A stretch of DNA of 64,000 nucleotides from the NCBI GenBank assembly GCA_902495075.1, contig CABUVO010000017.1, forward strand, positions 27,319-91,318, given 5' to 3'. A program made the position numbers and the translations under genes. Below the pieces are notes generated by a model that was not told the DNA's origin, made no database searches, and worked only from the letters and a program-made list of their open reading frames with translations. Below, piece after piece: positions 26,732 to 36,270 of this stretch. How positions within the stretch are numbered: the stretch's first letter is position 1; every line of letters begins with the position of its first letter. This stretch comes from an uncultured Porphyromonadaceae bacterium. GTDB lineage: Bacteria; Bacteroidota; Bacteroidia; Bacteroidales; Muribaculaceae.

Positions 26732-27289
26732 TTACACAGTCAGGATTTCTTTCTCTTTCTCAGCAAAGAGGGCGTCAATTTTCTTCATATACTTGTCGTG
26801 GATTTTCTGGACGTCATTCTCGGCATCCTTCTCCACATCCTCGCTCAGACCATTTTTGATCTCCTTCTTCAACCCTTCGATTGCCTCGCGACGTGCATTG
26901 CGCACTGAAACCTTTGCATTCTCAGCCTCACCTTTGGATTGCTTCACAAGCTGTTTACGACGATCTTCGGTAAGAGGTGGAATAGATATTCTTATCACTT
27001 CACCATTATTCTCGGGGGTGATGCCCAGATCAGAGTTGATAATGGCTTTATCAATCTCTTTGAACATCGATTTTTCCCAAGGTGTTATAGCGATTGTGCG
27101 CGCATCGGGAACACTGATGTTGGCAACGTTTGAGATAGGAGCCTGCGAACCGTAATAATCCACTCGGATGCCATCAAGCAAACGGGCAGAGGCTTTACCG
27201 GCGCGGATATGCGAAAGCGTGTCCTCCAGATAGTCAACGGCAAGCTGCATATTATCCTCAGCATTACCAAGATATTCTTTTACTTCCAT
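26732..27289 (-). CDS. frr: Ribosome recycling factor
   Basis: A 185-residue RRF, the full family length, which splits post-termination ribosomes with EF-G. Motifs include HIRAGKASARLLDGIRVDYYG and KDAENDVQKIHDKYMKKID. It lies downstream of pyrH, the widespread pyrH-frr pairing, separated here by a 110-bp heptamer-repeat hairpin region. Confidence 0.97.
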   Translation of the reverse strand: MEVKEYLGNAEDNMQLAVDYLEDTLSHIRAGKASARLLDGIRVDYYGSQAPISNVANISVPDARTIAITPWEKSMFKEIDKAIINSDLGITPENNGEVIRISIPPLTEDRRKQLVKQSKGEAENAKVSVRNARREAIEGLKKEIKNGLSEDVEKDAENDVQKIHDKYMKKIDALFAEKEKEILTV

Positions 27290-27297
27290 CTTATATT

Positions 27298-27407
27298 TAA
27301 TGTTTAATGTGTAATGTTTAATGAGGTTTTAGGTTTAAGGCTTTAGGTCTTAGAAAGCTTCGCCGAATTGTTCTAAAGCCTAACACCTAAAGCCTAATAT
27401 CTAATTC
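27298..27407. repeat. Two-flavour inverted heptamer array (pyrH-frr spacer)
   Basis: TTAATGT-type units (27298-27324) lead into GGTTTTA, GGTTTAA, GGCTTTA, GGTCTTA (27325-27352). After a GAAAGCTTC centre the complementary arm reads CTAAAGC, CTAACAC, CTAAAGC, CTAATAT, CTAATTC (27373-27407). The last unit supplies the pyrH stop codon (27401-27403). Confidence 0.8.
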
Positions 27408-28111
27408 TTGACGAGCGTTCCGATATTGTCGCCGGTAAGCATCTTCTTCAGATTTCCCTCTATATCCATGTTAAAGACATAGATAGGCATCTTGTTTTCC
27501 TTACATAATGCAGTGGCTGTGAGATCCATCACTTTGAGACCGCGTGCAAGCACTTCGTCATACGTGATTTCATCAAATTTCACAGCTGAAGGATCTTTTT
27601 CCGGATCGGCGGTATAAACACCGTCAACGCGTGTGCCCTTGAGCATCACATCAGCTTCAATCTCGATGGCTCGAAGTGCAGAACCGGTATCTGTGGTGAA
27701 ATAAGGATTCCCTGTGCCGCAACTTATGATGGCAACCTTCCCCTCTTCCATGGCTTTTATGGCACGCCATTTAGAATAATGCTCCCCTATGGGATGCATG
27801 GCTATGGCTGTAAACACCTGCGCGGGCTGTCCCATGGCTTCAAGGGCTGAGCTTAACGCTAATGAATTGATCACAGTGGCAAGCATTCCCATCTGGTCAC
27901 CCTTTACACGGTCAAAACCTTTTCCTGCTCCCGAAAGACCACGGAAGATATTGCCACCACCAATCACTACCCCTATCTCTACACCGGCTTCAACCATCTC
28001 TTTAATCTGACGTGCATATGCATTCAGACGATCGGTATCGATTCCTGTGCCATGACCGGCAGCAAGAGATTCCCCGGAGAGTTTTAACAGTACTCTTTTA
28101 TATTTCATCAT
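27401..28111 (-). CDS. pyrH: UMP kinase
   Basis: About 236 residues; UMP kinase of the amino-acid-kinase fold, making UDP for pyrimidine nucleotide synthesis. Motifs: YKRVLLKLSGESL, GVVIGGGNIFRG, GTGNPYFTTDTGSALRA, and MDLTATALCKENKMPI near the C-terminus. ATG at 28111 (or 28108) is preferred over an upstream TTG. The stop codon lies within the heptamer-repeat arm. Upstream are a TAACTTTG -7 element and two identical palindromes. Confidence 0.96.
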   Translation of the reverse strand: MMKYKRVLLKLSGESLAAGHGTGIDTDRLNAYARQIKEMVEAGVEIGVVIGGGNIFRGLSGAGKGFDRVKGDQMGMLATVINSLALSSALEAMGQPAQVFTAIAMHPIGEHYSKWRAIKAMEEGKVAIISCGTGNPYFTTDTGSALRAIEIEADVMLKGTRVDGVYTADPEKDPSAVKFDEITYDEVLARGLKVMDLTATALCKENKMPIYVFNMDIEGNLKKMLTGDNIGTLVKN

Positions 28112-28144
28112 AAGTAACAAAATTTAAACGATATGTATAAGTGA

Positions 28145-28179
28145 TGAAATTTCAATTCCCCAAAGTTAATGAAATTTCA
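28145..28179 (-). promoter_or_regulatory. pyrH promoter with two flanking TGAAATTTCA palindromes
   Basis: The perfect 10-bp palindrome TGAAATTTCA occurs at 28145-28154 and 28170-28179, on either side of a minus-strand -7 element TAACTTTG (28161-28168). A third palindrome TTATGCATAA lies at 28184-28193. The layout resembles operator sites. Confidence 0.5.
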
Positions 28180-28220
28180 GGAATTATGCATAAGTAAGTA
28201 ACAAATTTTATGAAGCCAGA

Positions 28221-31200
28221 TCAGATGGGATTGGAATTTTCTATAATATTGAAGATATCAAGAGCATCGGATACCCCCGGCACATTGTCTATCATTATAT
28301 ATCTTTTTCCGTTCACTTCCCTCAGCTCACATCGTCGGGGATTCTGCTGCAGATACATCAGAACTTTGCCGAAGGCTGTGGAATTATAGTAGGCTTTATT
28401 ATCATCACCGACAAAATAGACCCGCATCTTTCCTCCTTTAAGCACCAGACGCTCTATGCCAAGGCGACGGGCGGACATTCTCAGCGGAACTACACGGATA
28501 AGTTCTTCTGTGGTGAAGGGTATCTCGCCAAAGCGGTCGCGCAGTTCTGCCCGGAATTCTTCCAGCTTTTCAAGACGCTCCATATTGTCAAGACGCCGGT
28601 AGAGCGTAATGCGCTCGTTTTCCTGCGGCACATACTCTGCCGGAATCCGGAGTTCAAGATCGCTTTCAATAGTGCAATCGGCAGTAAATTCCTCAGCCTG
28701 ACCGGCTGCAACATCGGTAAAGGTATCGGCAAATTCTTCAGTTTTCAGCTCTAAAACAGATTCCTTGAGAATCTTCTGATATGCCTCATATCCAAGATCG
28801 GCAATAAAGCCACTCTGTTCGGCTCCAAGAAGATTGCCGGCACCACGTATATCGAGATCCTGCATCGCTATGTGTATTCCCGAGCCAAGATCGCTGAAGC
28901 TCTCGATTGCCTGCAGTCGTCTGCGGGCTACAGGTGTCAGGGGCAATCCTGGTGGCACAAGGAGATAACAGAATGCTTTCCGCGAACTACGCCCAACACG
29001 ACCGCGCAACTGATGCAGCTCGCTGAGTCCGAAATTCTGCGCATTGTTCACCATTATGGTGTTGACATTGGGCATGTCTATACCGTTTTCAACAATAGTG
29101 GTCGATAGCAACACATCGTAATCCCTGTTGGCAAAATCTATTATCGCCTGCTCTACCCTTTCCGGAGGCATCTGGCCATGAGCTGTAACAACACGCACCT
29201 GAGGAATCAATCTTCGCAACGTATTCTCAATATGAGCTAAATTCTCAATTCGGTTGGAGATGAAAAATACCTGTCCATTCCGGCTCAGCTCGAATTCCAC
29301 CGCCTCTTTTATCACATCATCGTCGAAACTGCTGACGTTGGTGACTACTGGCTGACGATTGACCGGAGGGGTGTTCAGCGAACTCAAGTCGCGAGCTCCC
29401 ATAAGGGAGAACTGAAGCGTGCGAGGAATAGGCGTAGCGCTCATTGTCAACGTATCCACATTGACTTTCAACTGCTTGAGTTTCTCTTTCACCGCAACTC
29501 CGAATTTCTGTTCCTCATCGATTATTAGCAATCCGAGGTCCTTGAACTTCACCCCTTTTCCAATAATCTTATGGGTGCCTATGAGGATATCTATCTTACC
29601 TGCCTCAAGATCAGCCAGTATCTGCTTGACGTCCTTAGGTTTTCGCGCACGAGATATAAAATCAACCCTCACGGGGAGATCCTTGAGACGATCCGCAAAA
29701 GTGTGGTAATGCTGCATAGCCAGCACTGTGGTTGGAACAAGCACAGCCGTCTGTTTGCCGTCTACAGCTGCCTTGAAGGCAGCGCGGATGGCGATCTCTG
29801 TTTTGCCGAAGCCCACATCACCGCAGATAAGCCTGTCCATCGGCTTTGGCGATTCCATATCCGCCTTCACAGCCTGTGTGGCTTTGAGCTGGTCGGGAGT
29901 GTCTTCATATATGAAACTGGCTTCAAGCTCATGCTGCAGATATGAATCGGGAGCGAAAGCATGTCCTTTCTCTTCTCGCCGTGCTGCATAAAGCTTGATG
30001 AGGTCTCTGGCTATATCCTTGACTTTGGTTTTAGTGCGTTCCTTGAGCTTGTTCCATGCACCGCTGCCGAGTTTATTGATTTTCGGTGGCACACCTTCTT
30101 TACCCCTGTATTTCGAAAGTTTGTGAAGGGCGTGAATGCTCACCAAAATAATATCGTCGTTCTGATAAAGGAGTTTTATCATCTCCTGTGGCTTACCATT
30201 GACATCCGTGCGCACCAGACCCGCGAATTTCCCAATGCCATGGTCAATATGCACGATGTAGTCGCCTATCTCGATCTGGTTAAGCTCACGAAGTGACAGC
30301 GCCAGCTTGCCACTTCTTGCGCGGTCACTCTTCAGGTTATATTTATGGAAACGGTCGAATATCTGATGGTCTGTAAAGAAACAGTTCTTACCGTCGTGAT
30401 CCACAAAACCCTCATGCAGTGTGCGGTCAACGGCAGTGAAAGGTATATTATCTCCTCTATCCTCGAAAATATTCCGCAGCCGTTCAGCCTGATAGGGGGA
30501 ATCAGACAGAATGAATATCCTGTAACCGTCGGCAAGGAATTTCAGGAAACTATCGGATATAAGTTCAAAATTCTTGTGATAGAGAGCCTGCGGACCGCAA
30601 TTGAACGAAATGACGGCATCCGCACGGAAATCGGCATCGGAACCTTGCGATCCGAATTTCACAACCTTCATTCCGGCAAACCTGCGGATGAAAGCCTCAG
30701 CATCCACCACTTTCTCCATCGCTTTTGCATCACCCTCATCAGCTATAAGCGCAGCTGAGGAGAAGGTTTCTTCCGATACCCCTTTTACGCGCTCCAGAAG
30801 ATACGACGGGCTCTGACACATCACCAATGTACCGTCATCCACAAATTCAAGAAGACTTATACCTTTTTCAGATGTCTCCGAAGACGAGGGTGGAAGCACA
30901 TTGATGCTTTCAAGCTTCTCCTCACTAAGCTGCGTCTCCACATTGAAAGTGCGTATCGAATCAACTTCATCGTCAAAGAAATCAATTCGATAAGGAAGTT
31001 CACAAGAATAGGAATAGACATCCACGATTGAGCCTCTGCGGGCAAACTGTCCCGGCTCATATACATATTCCGTTTCGCGGAAACCGAGTTCACGAAGCCT
31101 TCCGGTGAGGTCCGACAATATGATTCGTCCTCCCACCTTCAGCGACACACTGTTGTCGGCAATCGTGGCGGCATCCGCCACTTTCTCTGCCAATGCTTCA

Positions 31201-31577
31201 GGATATGATATCACATATCTTAGCGGGCTCTTCTTGTCGCCCAACGCATTGAGCACTTCCGTGCGCAGAATCTGCGATGGAGCATCAGGCTGACCATACT
31301 TGATATCCCGTTTGTACCCACTTGGGAAAATACCTACCGCCTCCGGCCCGAGAATCTGGCAAAGGTCATTATAGATATATCCCGCCGTGTCGAAATCATC
31401 GGCAACAATCAATGCCGGATGTTTCTGCGGCTTCAATGCCGCAAACAACATAGCGGCAGAACTCCCCTCCAGTCCGGAGAGGAGCAACCGTTTTATCTTT
31501 TTGTCGCCCAAGGCTTTCTCTACGGCTGCGGTGCGCGCTTCCGTTGCAAAAAGCTTATCGGCTTCCCTTAATTCCAT
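28221..31577 (-). CDS. mfd: Transcription-repair coupling factor
   Basis: A 1118-residue Mfd. UvrB-like N-terminal domains (about 1-340) are followed by the RNA polymerase interaction domain (about 440-510, IGDYIVHIDHGIGKFAGL), then a RecG-like translocase with Walker A GDVGFGKTEIA near residue 585 and Walker B LLIIDEEQKFG. QLRGRVGRSSRKAFCYLL is motif VI. The TRCF C-terminal domain follows. It removes stalled RNA polymerase and recruits UvrA to lesions. Full length and intact. Confidence 0.97.
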   Translation of the reverse strand: MELREADKLFATEARTAAVEKALGDKKIKRLLLSGLEGSSAAMLFAALKPQKHPALIVADDFDTAGYIYNDLCQILGPEAVGIFPSGYKRDIKYGQPDAPSQILRTEVLNALGDKKSPLRYVISYPEALAEKVADAATIADNSVSLKVGGRIILSDLTGRLRELGFRETEYVYEPGQFARRGSIVDVYSYSCELPYRIDFFDDEVDSIRTFNVETQLSEEKLESINVLPPSSSETSEKGISLLEFVDDGTLVMCQSPSYLLERVKGVSEETFSSAALIADEGDAKAMEKVVDAEAFIRRFAGMKVVKFGSQGSDADFRADAVISFNCGPQALYHKNFELISDSFLKFLADGYRIFILSDSPYQAERLRNIFEDRGDNIPFTAVDRTLHEGFVDHDGKNCFFTDHQIFDRFHKYNLKSDRARSGKLALSLRELNQIEIGDYIVHIDHGIGKFAGLVRTDVNGKPQEMIKLLYQNDDIILVSIHALHKLSKYRGKEGVPPKINKLGSGAWNKLKERTKTKVKDIARDLIKLYAARREEKGHAFAPDSYLQHELEASFIYEDTPDQLKATQAVKADMESPKPMDRLICGDVGFGKTEIAIRAAFKAAVDGKQTAVLVPTTVLAMQHYHTFADRLKDLPVRVDFISRARKPKDVKQILADLEAGKIDILIGTHKIIGKGVKFKDLGLLIIDEEQKFGVAVKEKLKQLKVNVDTLTMSATPIPRTLQFSLMGARDLSSLNTPPVNRQPVVTNVSSFDDDVIKEAVEFELSRNGQVFFISNRIENLAHIENTLRRLIPQVRVVTAHGQMPPERVEQAIIDFANRDYDVLLSTTIVENGIDMPNVNTIMVNNAQNFGLSELHQLRGRVGRSSRKAFCYLLVPPGLPLTPVARRRLQAIESFSDLGSGIHIAMQDLDIRGAGNLLGAEQSGFIADLGYEAYQKILKESVLELKTEEFADTFTDVAAGQAEEFTADCTIESDLELRIPAEYVPQENERITLYRRLDNMERLEKLEEFRAELRDRFGEIPFTTEELIRVVPLRMSARRLGIERLVLKGGKMRVYFVGDDNKAYYNSTAFGKVLMYLQQNPRRCELREVNGKRYIMIDNVPGVSDALDIFNIIENSNPI

Positions 31578-31614
31578 AAGATTAAGAAGCAGTTTGAATC
31601 AATTCATGGCATCA

Positions 31615-33273
31615 CTATTTCCCGAGCATGCCATCGTAGGTTGATTTATTTTTCAGTATATCCTCAGCAAGCTTCAAGGCTTTATCGGTTTTCAGTTCGT
31701 AAGCCACTTTCCCTTTATCGTAATAATACCTTCCTACAATCTCAGAACCGAGGTATTCCGAAATCTCACCTCTGTGAGTGTCAAGATCGTGATCAAGATT
31801 ATGGGTCAGCAGCTCTGCAAGTTTGTCAATCTGAGCCTTTGTATCATCGTTCATGTATCCTTCGGTTTCTGCTGTGGTGCGCAATGTTTTCACCATCTCC
31901 TCGCACACTTTGTCGTATTTGAATTTCTTAGGATCTATGGATTTCTTGAAGTCCGCATACATATCATCGGTAATCTCGAAATCTTTCGGTTCACTTATCG
32001 AAGGATGCTCAGCTGTGAATTTTGTGGCGTAATCAAAAGCCCAGTTGTCGGCAACAATGTTATAGACCAGACGATTCACCTTACCCCAATCAATAGTAGT
32101 GTCCGGACGCAGTCCACCTCCGTCACGCACCTCCCTGCCGTTGGCAGTGTGGTAGACATTCGTAAGACTATCAGGCACGCGTGCCACAGAACCGTCGGGA
32201 TTGCGGCGTGAATAATCCAAAGCCTGTATCAATCTGCCTGAAGGAAGATAATATTTGGCAACCGTCACTTTAAGCAAACCTCCGTAAGGAAGCTGCAACG
32301 GGGTCTGCACCAGCCCTTTGCCAAAACTGCGGGATCCAATCAACACAGCTCTGTCCAAATCTTGTAACGAACCTGCTACAATTTCAGATGAAGAGGCACT
32401 CCCTCCATCAATCAAGACAGCAAGAGGGGTGTCTGGTAATATCGGCTTACGCGTAGTCTTATAGATTTTTTCCTGAAGAGGATCTCGCCCGATGGTACGC
32501 ACAACTTCAGTGCCTTTGGGCACGAAGCACCCCACAAGATCCACTGCACTCTCAACCAGACCTCCGCCATTGCCGCGCAGATCTATCACTACGCCCCGAA
32601 GCTCCTTATCTTCCTTGAAACGCTCGAGAACCTTACGCACTTCAGCCGGAGTCTTATCGATAAAACTCGTGAGACGAAGATAACCGATATTGTTGATAAT
32701 GGTGTCAAAACTCATGCTCGGCTCCTGCACTTTAGCGCGCATTATCTCCATAGTGAGGATGGAATCGACCACATAGGGACGCTTCACGGTGACTTTCACC
32801 GGAGTGCCGGGAACACCCTTCAGCAATTTGGTGACGAATTCACTACCTTTGTCTGCCACATCCGTAGTGTCTACTTTTATTATATGATCGCCCGGGCGCA
32901 AGCCTCCTTTGGCTGCCGGGCTCCCCTCCATCGGCTGGGAAATGTAAGATCCTCCGTTGCGTTGCATGATATAGCTGCCTATACCGCCATATTCTCCGGT
33001 AGTCATCTTCTGTAACTTCTCCTGATCATCGGCGCTGTAATATTCAGTATAGGGATCGGTTGAGGCAAGAAATGCCTCTATCGCCGCCTTGAAACTCTCA
33101 TCGGTATTGATGGTATCCACATAGTGAAGTTCCACCTGTTTAACAATCGAGTTGAAATTATTAAGATTGCGCGCCAGCGATGCGTCATGACTCTTCTGAG
33201 CCGACAATGTAAGCCCTGCTGCGGCAAAAAGTGCTGCAGCAGGCAATATGTGGAGAAGTCTTCTTTTTTTCAT
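31615..33273 (-). CDS. S41-family C-terminal processing peptidase
   Basis: A 552-residue exported Ser/Lys protease of the Prc/CtpA type. The N-terminal signal peptide ends LSAQ. A PDZ domain spans about 95-180 (SPAAKGGLRPGDHII). Catalytic Ser is in DGGSASSSEIVAG and Lys in SRSFGKGLVQ. The long C-terminal helical extension is usual for Bacteroidetes members. It processes or degrades periplasmic proteins from their C-termini. It ends 37 bp before mfd starts and follows nadB by 25 bp. Confidence 0.93.
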   Translation of the reverse strand: MKKRRLLHILPAAALFAAAGLTLSAQKSHDASLARNLNNFNSIVKQVELHYVDTINTDESFKAAIEAFLASTDPYTEYYSADDQEKLQKMTTGEYGGIGSYIMQRNGGSYISQPMEGSPAAKGGLRPGDHIIKVDTTDVADKGSEFVTKLLKGVPGTPVKVTVKRPYVVDSILTMEIMRAKVQEPSMSFDTIINNIGYLRLTSFIDKTPAEVRKVLERFKEDKELRGVVIDLRGNGGGLVESAVDLVGCFVPKGTEVVRTIGRDPLQEKIYKTTRKPILPDTPLAVLIDGGSASSSEIVAGSLQDLDRAVLIGSRSFGKGLVQTPLQLPYGGLLKVTVAKYYLPSGRLIQALDYSRRNPDGSVARVPDSLTNVYHTANGREVRDGGGLRPDTTIDWGKVNRLVYNIVADNWAFDYATKFTAEHPSISEPKDFEITDDMYADFKKSIDPKKFKYDKVCEEMVKTLRTTAETEGYMNDDTKAQIDKLAELLTHNLDHDLDTHRGEISEYLGSEIVGRYYYDKGKVAYELKTDKALKLAEDILKNKSTYDGMLGK

Positions 33274-33298
33274 TCTTTTTATTGATAATACCCCCTGA

Positions 33299-34882
33299 TC
33301 AAACTTTCGGAGTTTCGGGATGAGGATAATCTACAGTGTAATGGAGTCCGCGACTCTCTTTCCGCTCCATCGCCTGACGCATGATTAGATACGCCACGTT
33401 TATGATATTGCGAAGTTCGCAGAGCTGTCGGGATGGTTTGCTGCATTTGAAGAGAGCTTCCGTCTCCTGGTAAAGGATATCAAGACGATTCCAAGCCCGT
33501 TTCAGCCGCAAATCGCTCCTCACAATTCCAACATAATATCCCATTATCTGGTTCACCTCTTTTTCAGACTGAGTGATGAGCACCATCTCTTCGGGATGAA
33601 CCGTGCCTTCGTCGTTCCATTCAGGCACATCATCGCGCCAGTCGTATTCTCCGATATGCTCCATGGCATGGCGTGCCGCAGCATCGGCATATACCACAGC
33701 CTCTATCAGCGAATTGGATGCGAGTCGGTTCCCTCCATGAAGACCCGTGCATGAGCATTCTCCAACAGCATATAGCCTGTTGATGGAACTCTCGCCATCA
33801 AGATTCACCTTTATGCCGCCGCATAGATAATGAGCGGCAGGAGCAACGGGTATCATGTCTTTCGTAATATCTATGCCAAGCGAAAGACATTTCTCATATA
33901 TGTTCGGGAAATGACGCTTGGTTTCCTCCGGATCTTTGTGAGTCACATCCAGGAAGACATGGTCAGTGCCATGGAGTTTCATCTCGGAATCGATGGCACG
34001 CGCCACAATATCGCGAGGAGCGAGCGACAACCGCGGATCATACTTTTGCATGAACTCCTCGCCGTCAAGATTGCGGAGCACGGCACCATATCCACGCATC
34101 GCTTCAGTAATAAGGAAACTGGGACGGTCGCCGGGATGATAAAGAGCCGTAGGATGGAACTGAATAAATTCCATATCGCTCACCGTGCCTTTGGCACGAT
34201 ATACCATAGCGATGCCATCACCTGTTGCGATAAGAGGATTGGTAGTGGTGGTATATACTGAGCCCACACCTCCGGTAGCCATTACCGTTACTTTGGCAAG
34301 AAAGGTATCTACCTCTCCTGTCTCCTGATTGAGCACATAGGCTCCGTAGCATGTAATGTCTGGAGTGCGGCGCGTCACAACCTTTCCTAAATGATGCTGT
34401 GTGATGATCTCTACGGCAAATCTGTCGGTGAATACGTCAATATTAGAATCTTTCTTGACAGTCTCAACAAGACTCATCTGAATCTCCGCGCCGGTATTGT
34501 CGGCATGATGGAGAATGCGGAATTCCGAGTGTCCACCCTCGCGATGGAGGTCAAAGTCTCCGTTTTCATTTTTGTCAAAATCAACGCCCCAGCCTATGAG
34601 CTCCCGGATCTGTGAGGGGGCATTCTTCACTACCTTCTCCACAGCCGCAGGATCACTGAGCCAGTCGCCTGCCACCATTGTGTCATGGATATGTTTCTCG
34701 AAATTATCGACCTCGAGATTGGTCACTGAGGCAACGCCGCCCTGAGCGAAGAATGTATTTGCCTCATCCGGGGATGTCTTGCAGATCATCGCCACCTTGG
34801 CTCCCGCGCGGGAAGCCTTGAGCGCAAAGCTCATGCCCGCGATGCCGGAACCGATCACTAAGCAATCATATTTATATACCAT
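33299..34882 (-). CDS. nadB: L-aspartate oxidase
   Basis: A 527-residue FAD enzyme oxidising L-aspartate to iminoaspartate, the first step of de novo NAD synthesis. The FAD-binding motif VIGSGIAGMSFAL is at residues 9-21, and the active-site region HREGGHSEFRILH and GGIKVNLDGESSI are present. The partner nadA lies 19 kb away (53527-54459) rather than adjacent. A minus-strand -7 element TAAATTTG is at 34947-34954. Confidence 0.96.
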   Translation of the reverse strand: MVYKYDCLVIGSGIAGMSFALKASRAGAKVAMICKTSPDEANTFFAQGGVASVTNLEVDNFEKHIHDTMVAGDWLSDPAAVEKVVKNAPSQIRELIGWGVDFDKNENGDFDLHREGGHSEFRILHHADNTGAEIQMSLVETVKKDSNIDVFTDRFAVEIITQHHLGKVVTRRTPDITCYGAYVLNQETGEVDTFLAKVTVMATGGVGSVYTTTTNPLIATGDGIAMVYRAKGTVSDMEFIQFHPTALYHPGDRPSFLITEAMRGYGAVLRNLDGEEFMQKYDPRLSLAPRDIVARAIDSEMKLHGTDHVFLDVTHKDPEETKRHFPNIYEKCLSLGIDITKDMIPVAPAAHYLCGGIKVNLDGESSINRLYAVGECSCTGLHGGNRLASNSLIEAVVYADAAARHAMEHIGEYDWRDDVPEWNDEGTVHPEEMVLITQSEKEVNQIMGYYVGIVRSDLRLKRAWNRLDILYQETEALFKCSKPSRQLCELRNIINVAYLIMRQAMERKESRGLHYTVDYPHPETPKV

Positions 34883-35007
34883 CTCTGAATGATATTAGAC
34901 CGTAGTCAGACCCCGATGTATATCCCCGAGGTCTCGCTTCAACCTGCAAATTTAGCAATTCTTTTTCAAATTCCATCCATTACGTTCCTCAACTTACAGA
35001 TTTTTAT

Positions 35008-35015
35008 TAACTTTG
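35008..35015 (+). promoter_or_regulatory. -7 element TAACTTTG for the CHASE2 gene
   Basis: A perfect TAnnTTTG 20 bp before the ATG at 35035. No matching -33 element was found. Confidence 0.5.
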
Positions 35016-35034
35016 GAATAAATTCTTCCCGCTA

Positions 35035-36270
35035 ATGAATAAAAAGAATAAGAGAAACAACATAATCAACTTTTTAAGCAAAATAGAATCTCTGGTTCTT
35101 GATGCTATACTTCGCTTCCTGAAGTTCACTTCCGGCAGGAATACAAGATTATGTGTGGCTGCTGTCACAGCATTCATAACTCTTATTCTTACAATCATAT
35201 GCGACCGCATACCTCATTCTTTCGGCAACGAGGAATTGACCATGAAGAAGCTGCAGCTTGCCTCTATGCTTACAGGCGGTAAGACAAAACCCATCCCATC
35301 CGACATTCTCCCTGTGAACATCAGCTTTGACCGGCAGCTAACGCCAGTCAATGATGAATATGGCATTCCTTGCGGTGTAATTGATGTGGCAGACCGCCGT
35401 AAGCTTCTCAACTTCCTTTCCCGCATAAAAGATGCGGATTATGCAGCTATCGCCATCGACATATTCTTCGACAGTTCAATGCCTGCTAAAGGAGATACAG
35501 CTCTTTTCAAATGCATCAACGGGATGAAACGCCTGACAGTCCCGGTGCATTCTGATGGAACCATCTCTCCACTCATAGATAAAAAACTGCATTCCAATGG
35601 AGATTATGCCGTCAATCTCATCTCCAATAATTTTTCAAAATATAACTTCGCCGGTGATGACGGAATTCCATCCATGGCGCAAACCCTATTCAATAACTCT
35701 CATAATGTCAAGAATTATAAGCCGGGAATCTTCGATAACACCACCATGATTCTCCCGTTGCCGGTATCGCTGGAAAATTCTTATACCGAAGAGGGAGACA
35801 AGGTATGGTATAATCTTGGCACGGATATACTGGATGTATCGACCGATGAAGAGCTCCGAAACCTTGTAAAAGGAAAAAGAATCATAATAGGCGACTATTG
35901 TATGAATGACATTCACGACAGTTATGTCGGTTATATCTCCGGACCGGCAATTGTGATAAATGCCCTTACAGCTCTTGAAGAAGGTAAAACTAAAATAAAC
36001 ATATGGTCGATGCTGTTGACCTACATAGTATATTTCATTATTGCCTGGTTTCTCATCATGAACCTCACGTTATGGAAAGTGATCGGATGGAATCCCCGAC
36101 CTATTATGAATTTCATACTGAGTTTCATTGGTGTCGGAGCAATCCTGTTTCTATTGCAACTTGCACATTTCGTGATCTTCACTGAATTTCATGACACACT
36201 CTTGGCAACTACATTTCTCTCTTTATATTCCATTTATTGTCAAAAACTTAACGAACATTACGCATTATGA
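35035..36270 (+). CDS. Orphan CHASE2-domain membrane protein
   Basis: A 411-residue inner-membrane protein. One N-terminal helix lies at about 42-62 (LCVAAVTAFITLILTII). A large periplasmic CHASE2-like domain spans about 65-310 (GVIDVADRRKLLNFLSRI, AIAIDIFFDSSMP, KRIIIGDYCMNDIHDSYVG). Three C-terminal helices follow. CHASE2 domains normally sit on kinases or cyclases; here no output domain follows, so signalling would need a partner. The downstream gene overlaps by 4 bp (ATGA) and is the obvious candidate. Ligand unknown. Confidence 0.8.
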   Translation: MNKKNKRNNIINFLSKIESLVLDAILRFLKFTSGRNTRLCVAAVTAFITLILTIICDRIPHSFGNEELTMKKLQLASMLTGGKTKPIPSDILPVNISFDRQLTPVNDEYGIPCGVIDVADRRKLLNFLSRIKDADYAAIAIDIFFDSSMPAKGDTALFKCINGMKRLTVPVHSDGTISPLIDKKLHSNGDYAVNLISNNFSKYNFAGDDGIPSMAQTLFNNSHNVKNYKPGIFDNTTMILPLPVSLENSYTEEGDKVWYNLGTDILDVSTDEELRNLVKGKRIIIGDYCMNDIHDSYVGYISGPAIVINALTALEEGKTKINIWSMLLTYIVYFIIAWFLIMNLTLWKVIGWNPRPIMNFILSFIGVGAILFLLQLAHFVIFTEFHDTLLATTFLSLYSIYCQKLNEHYAL

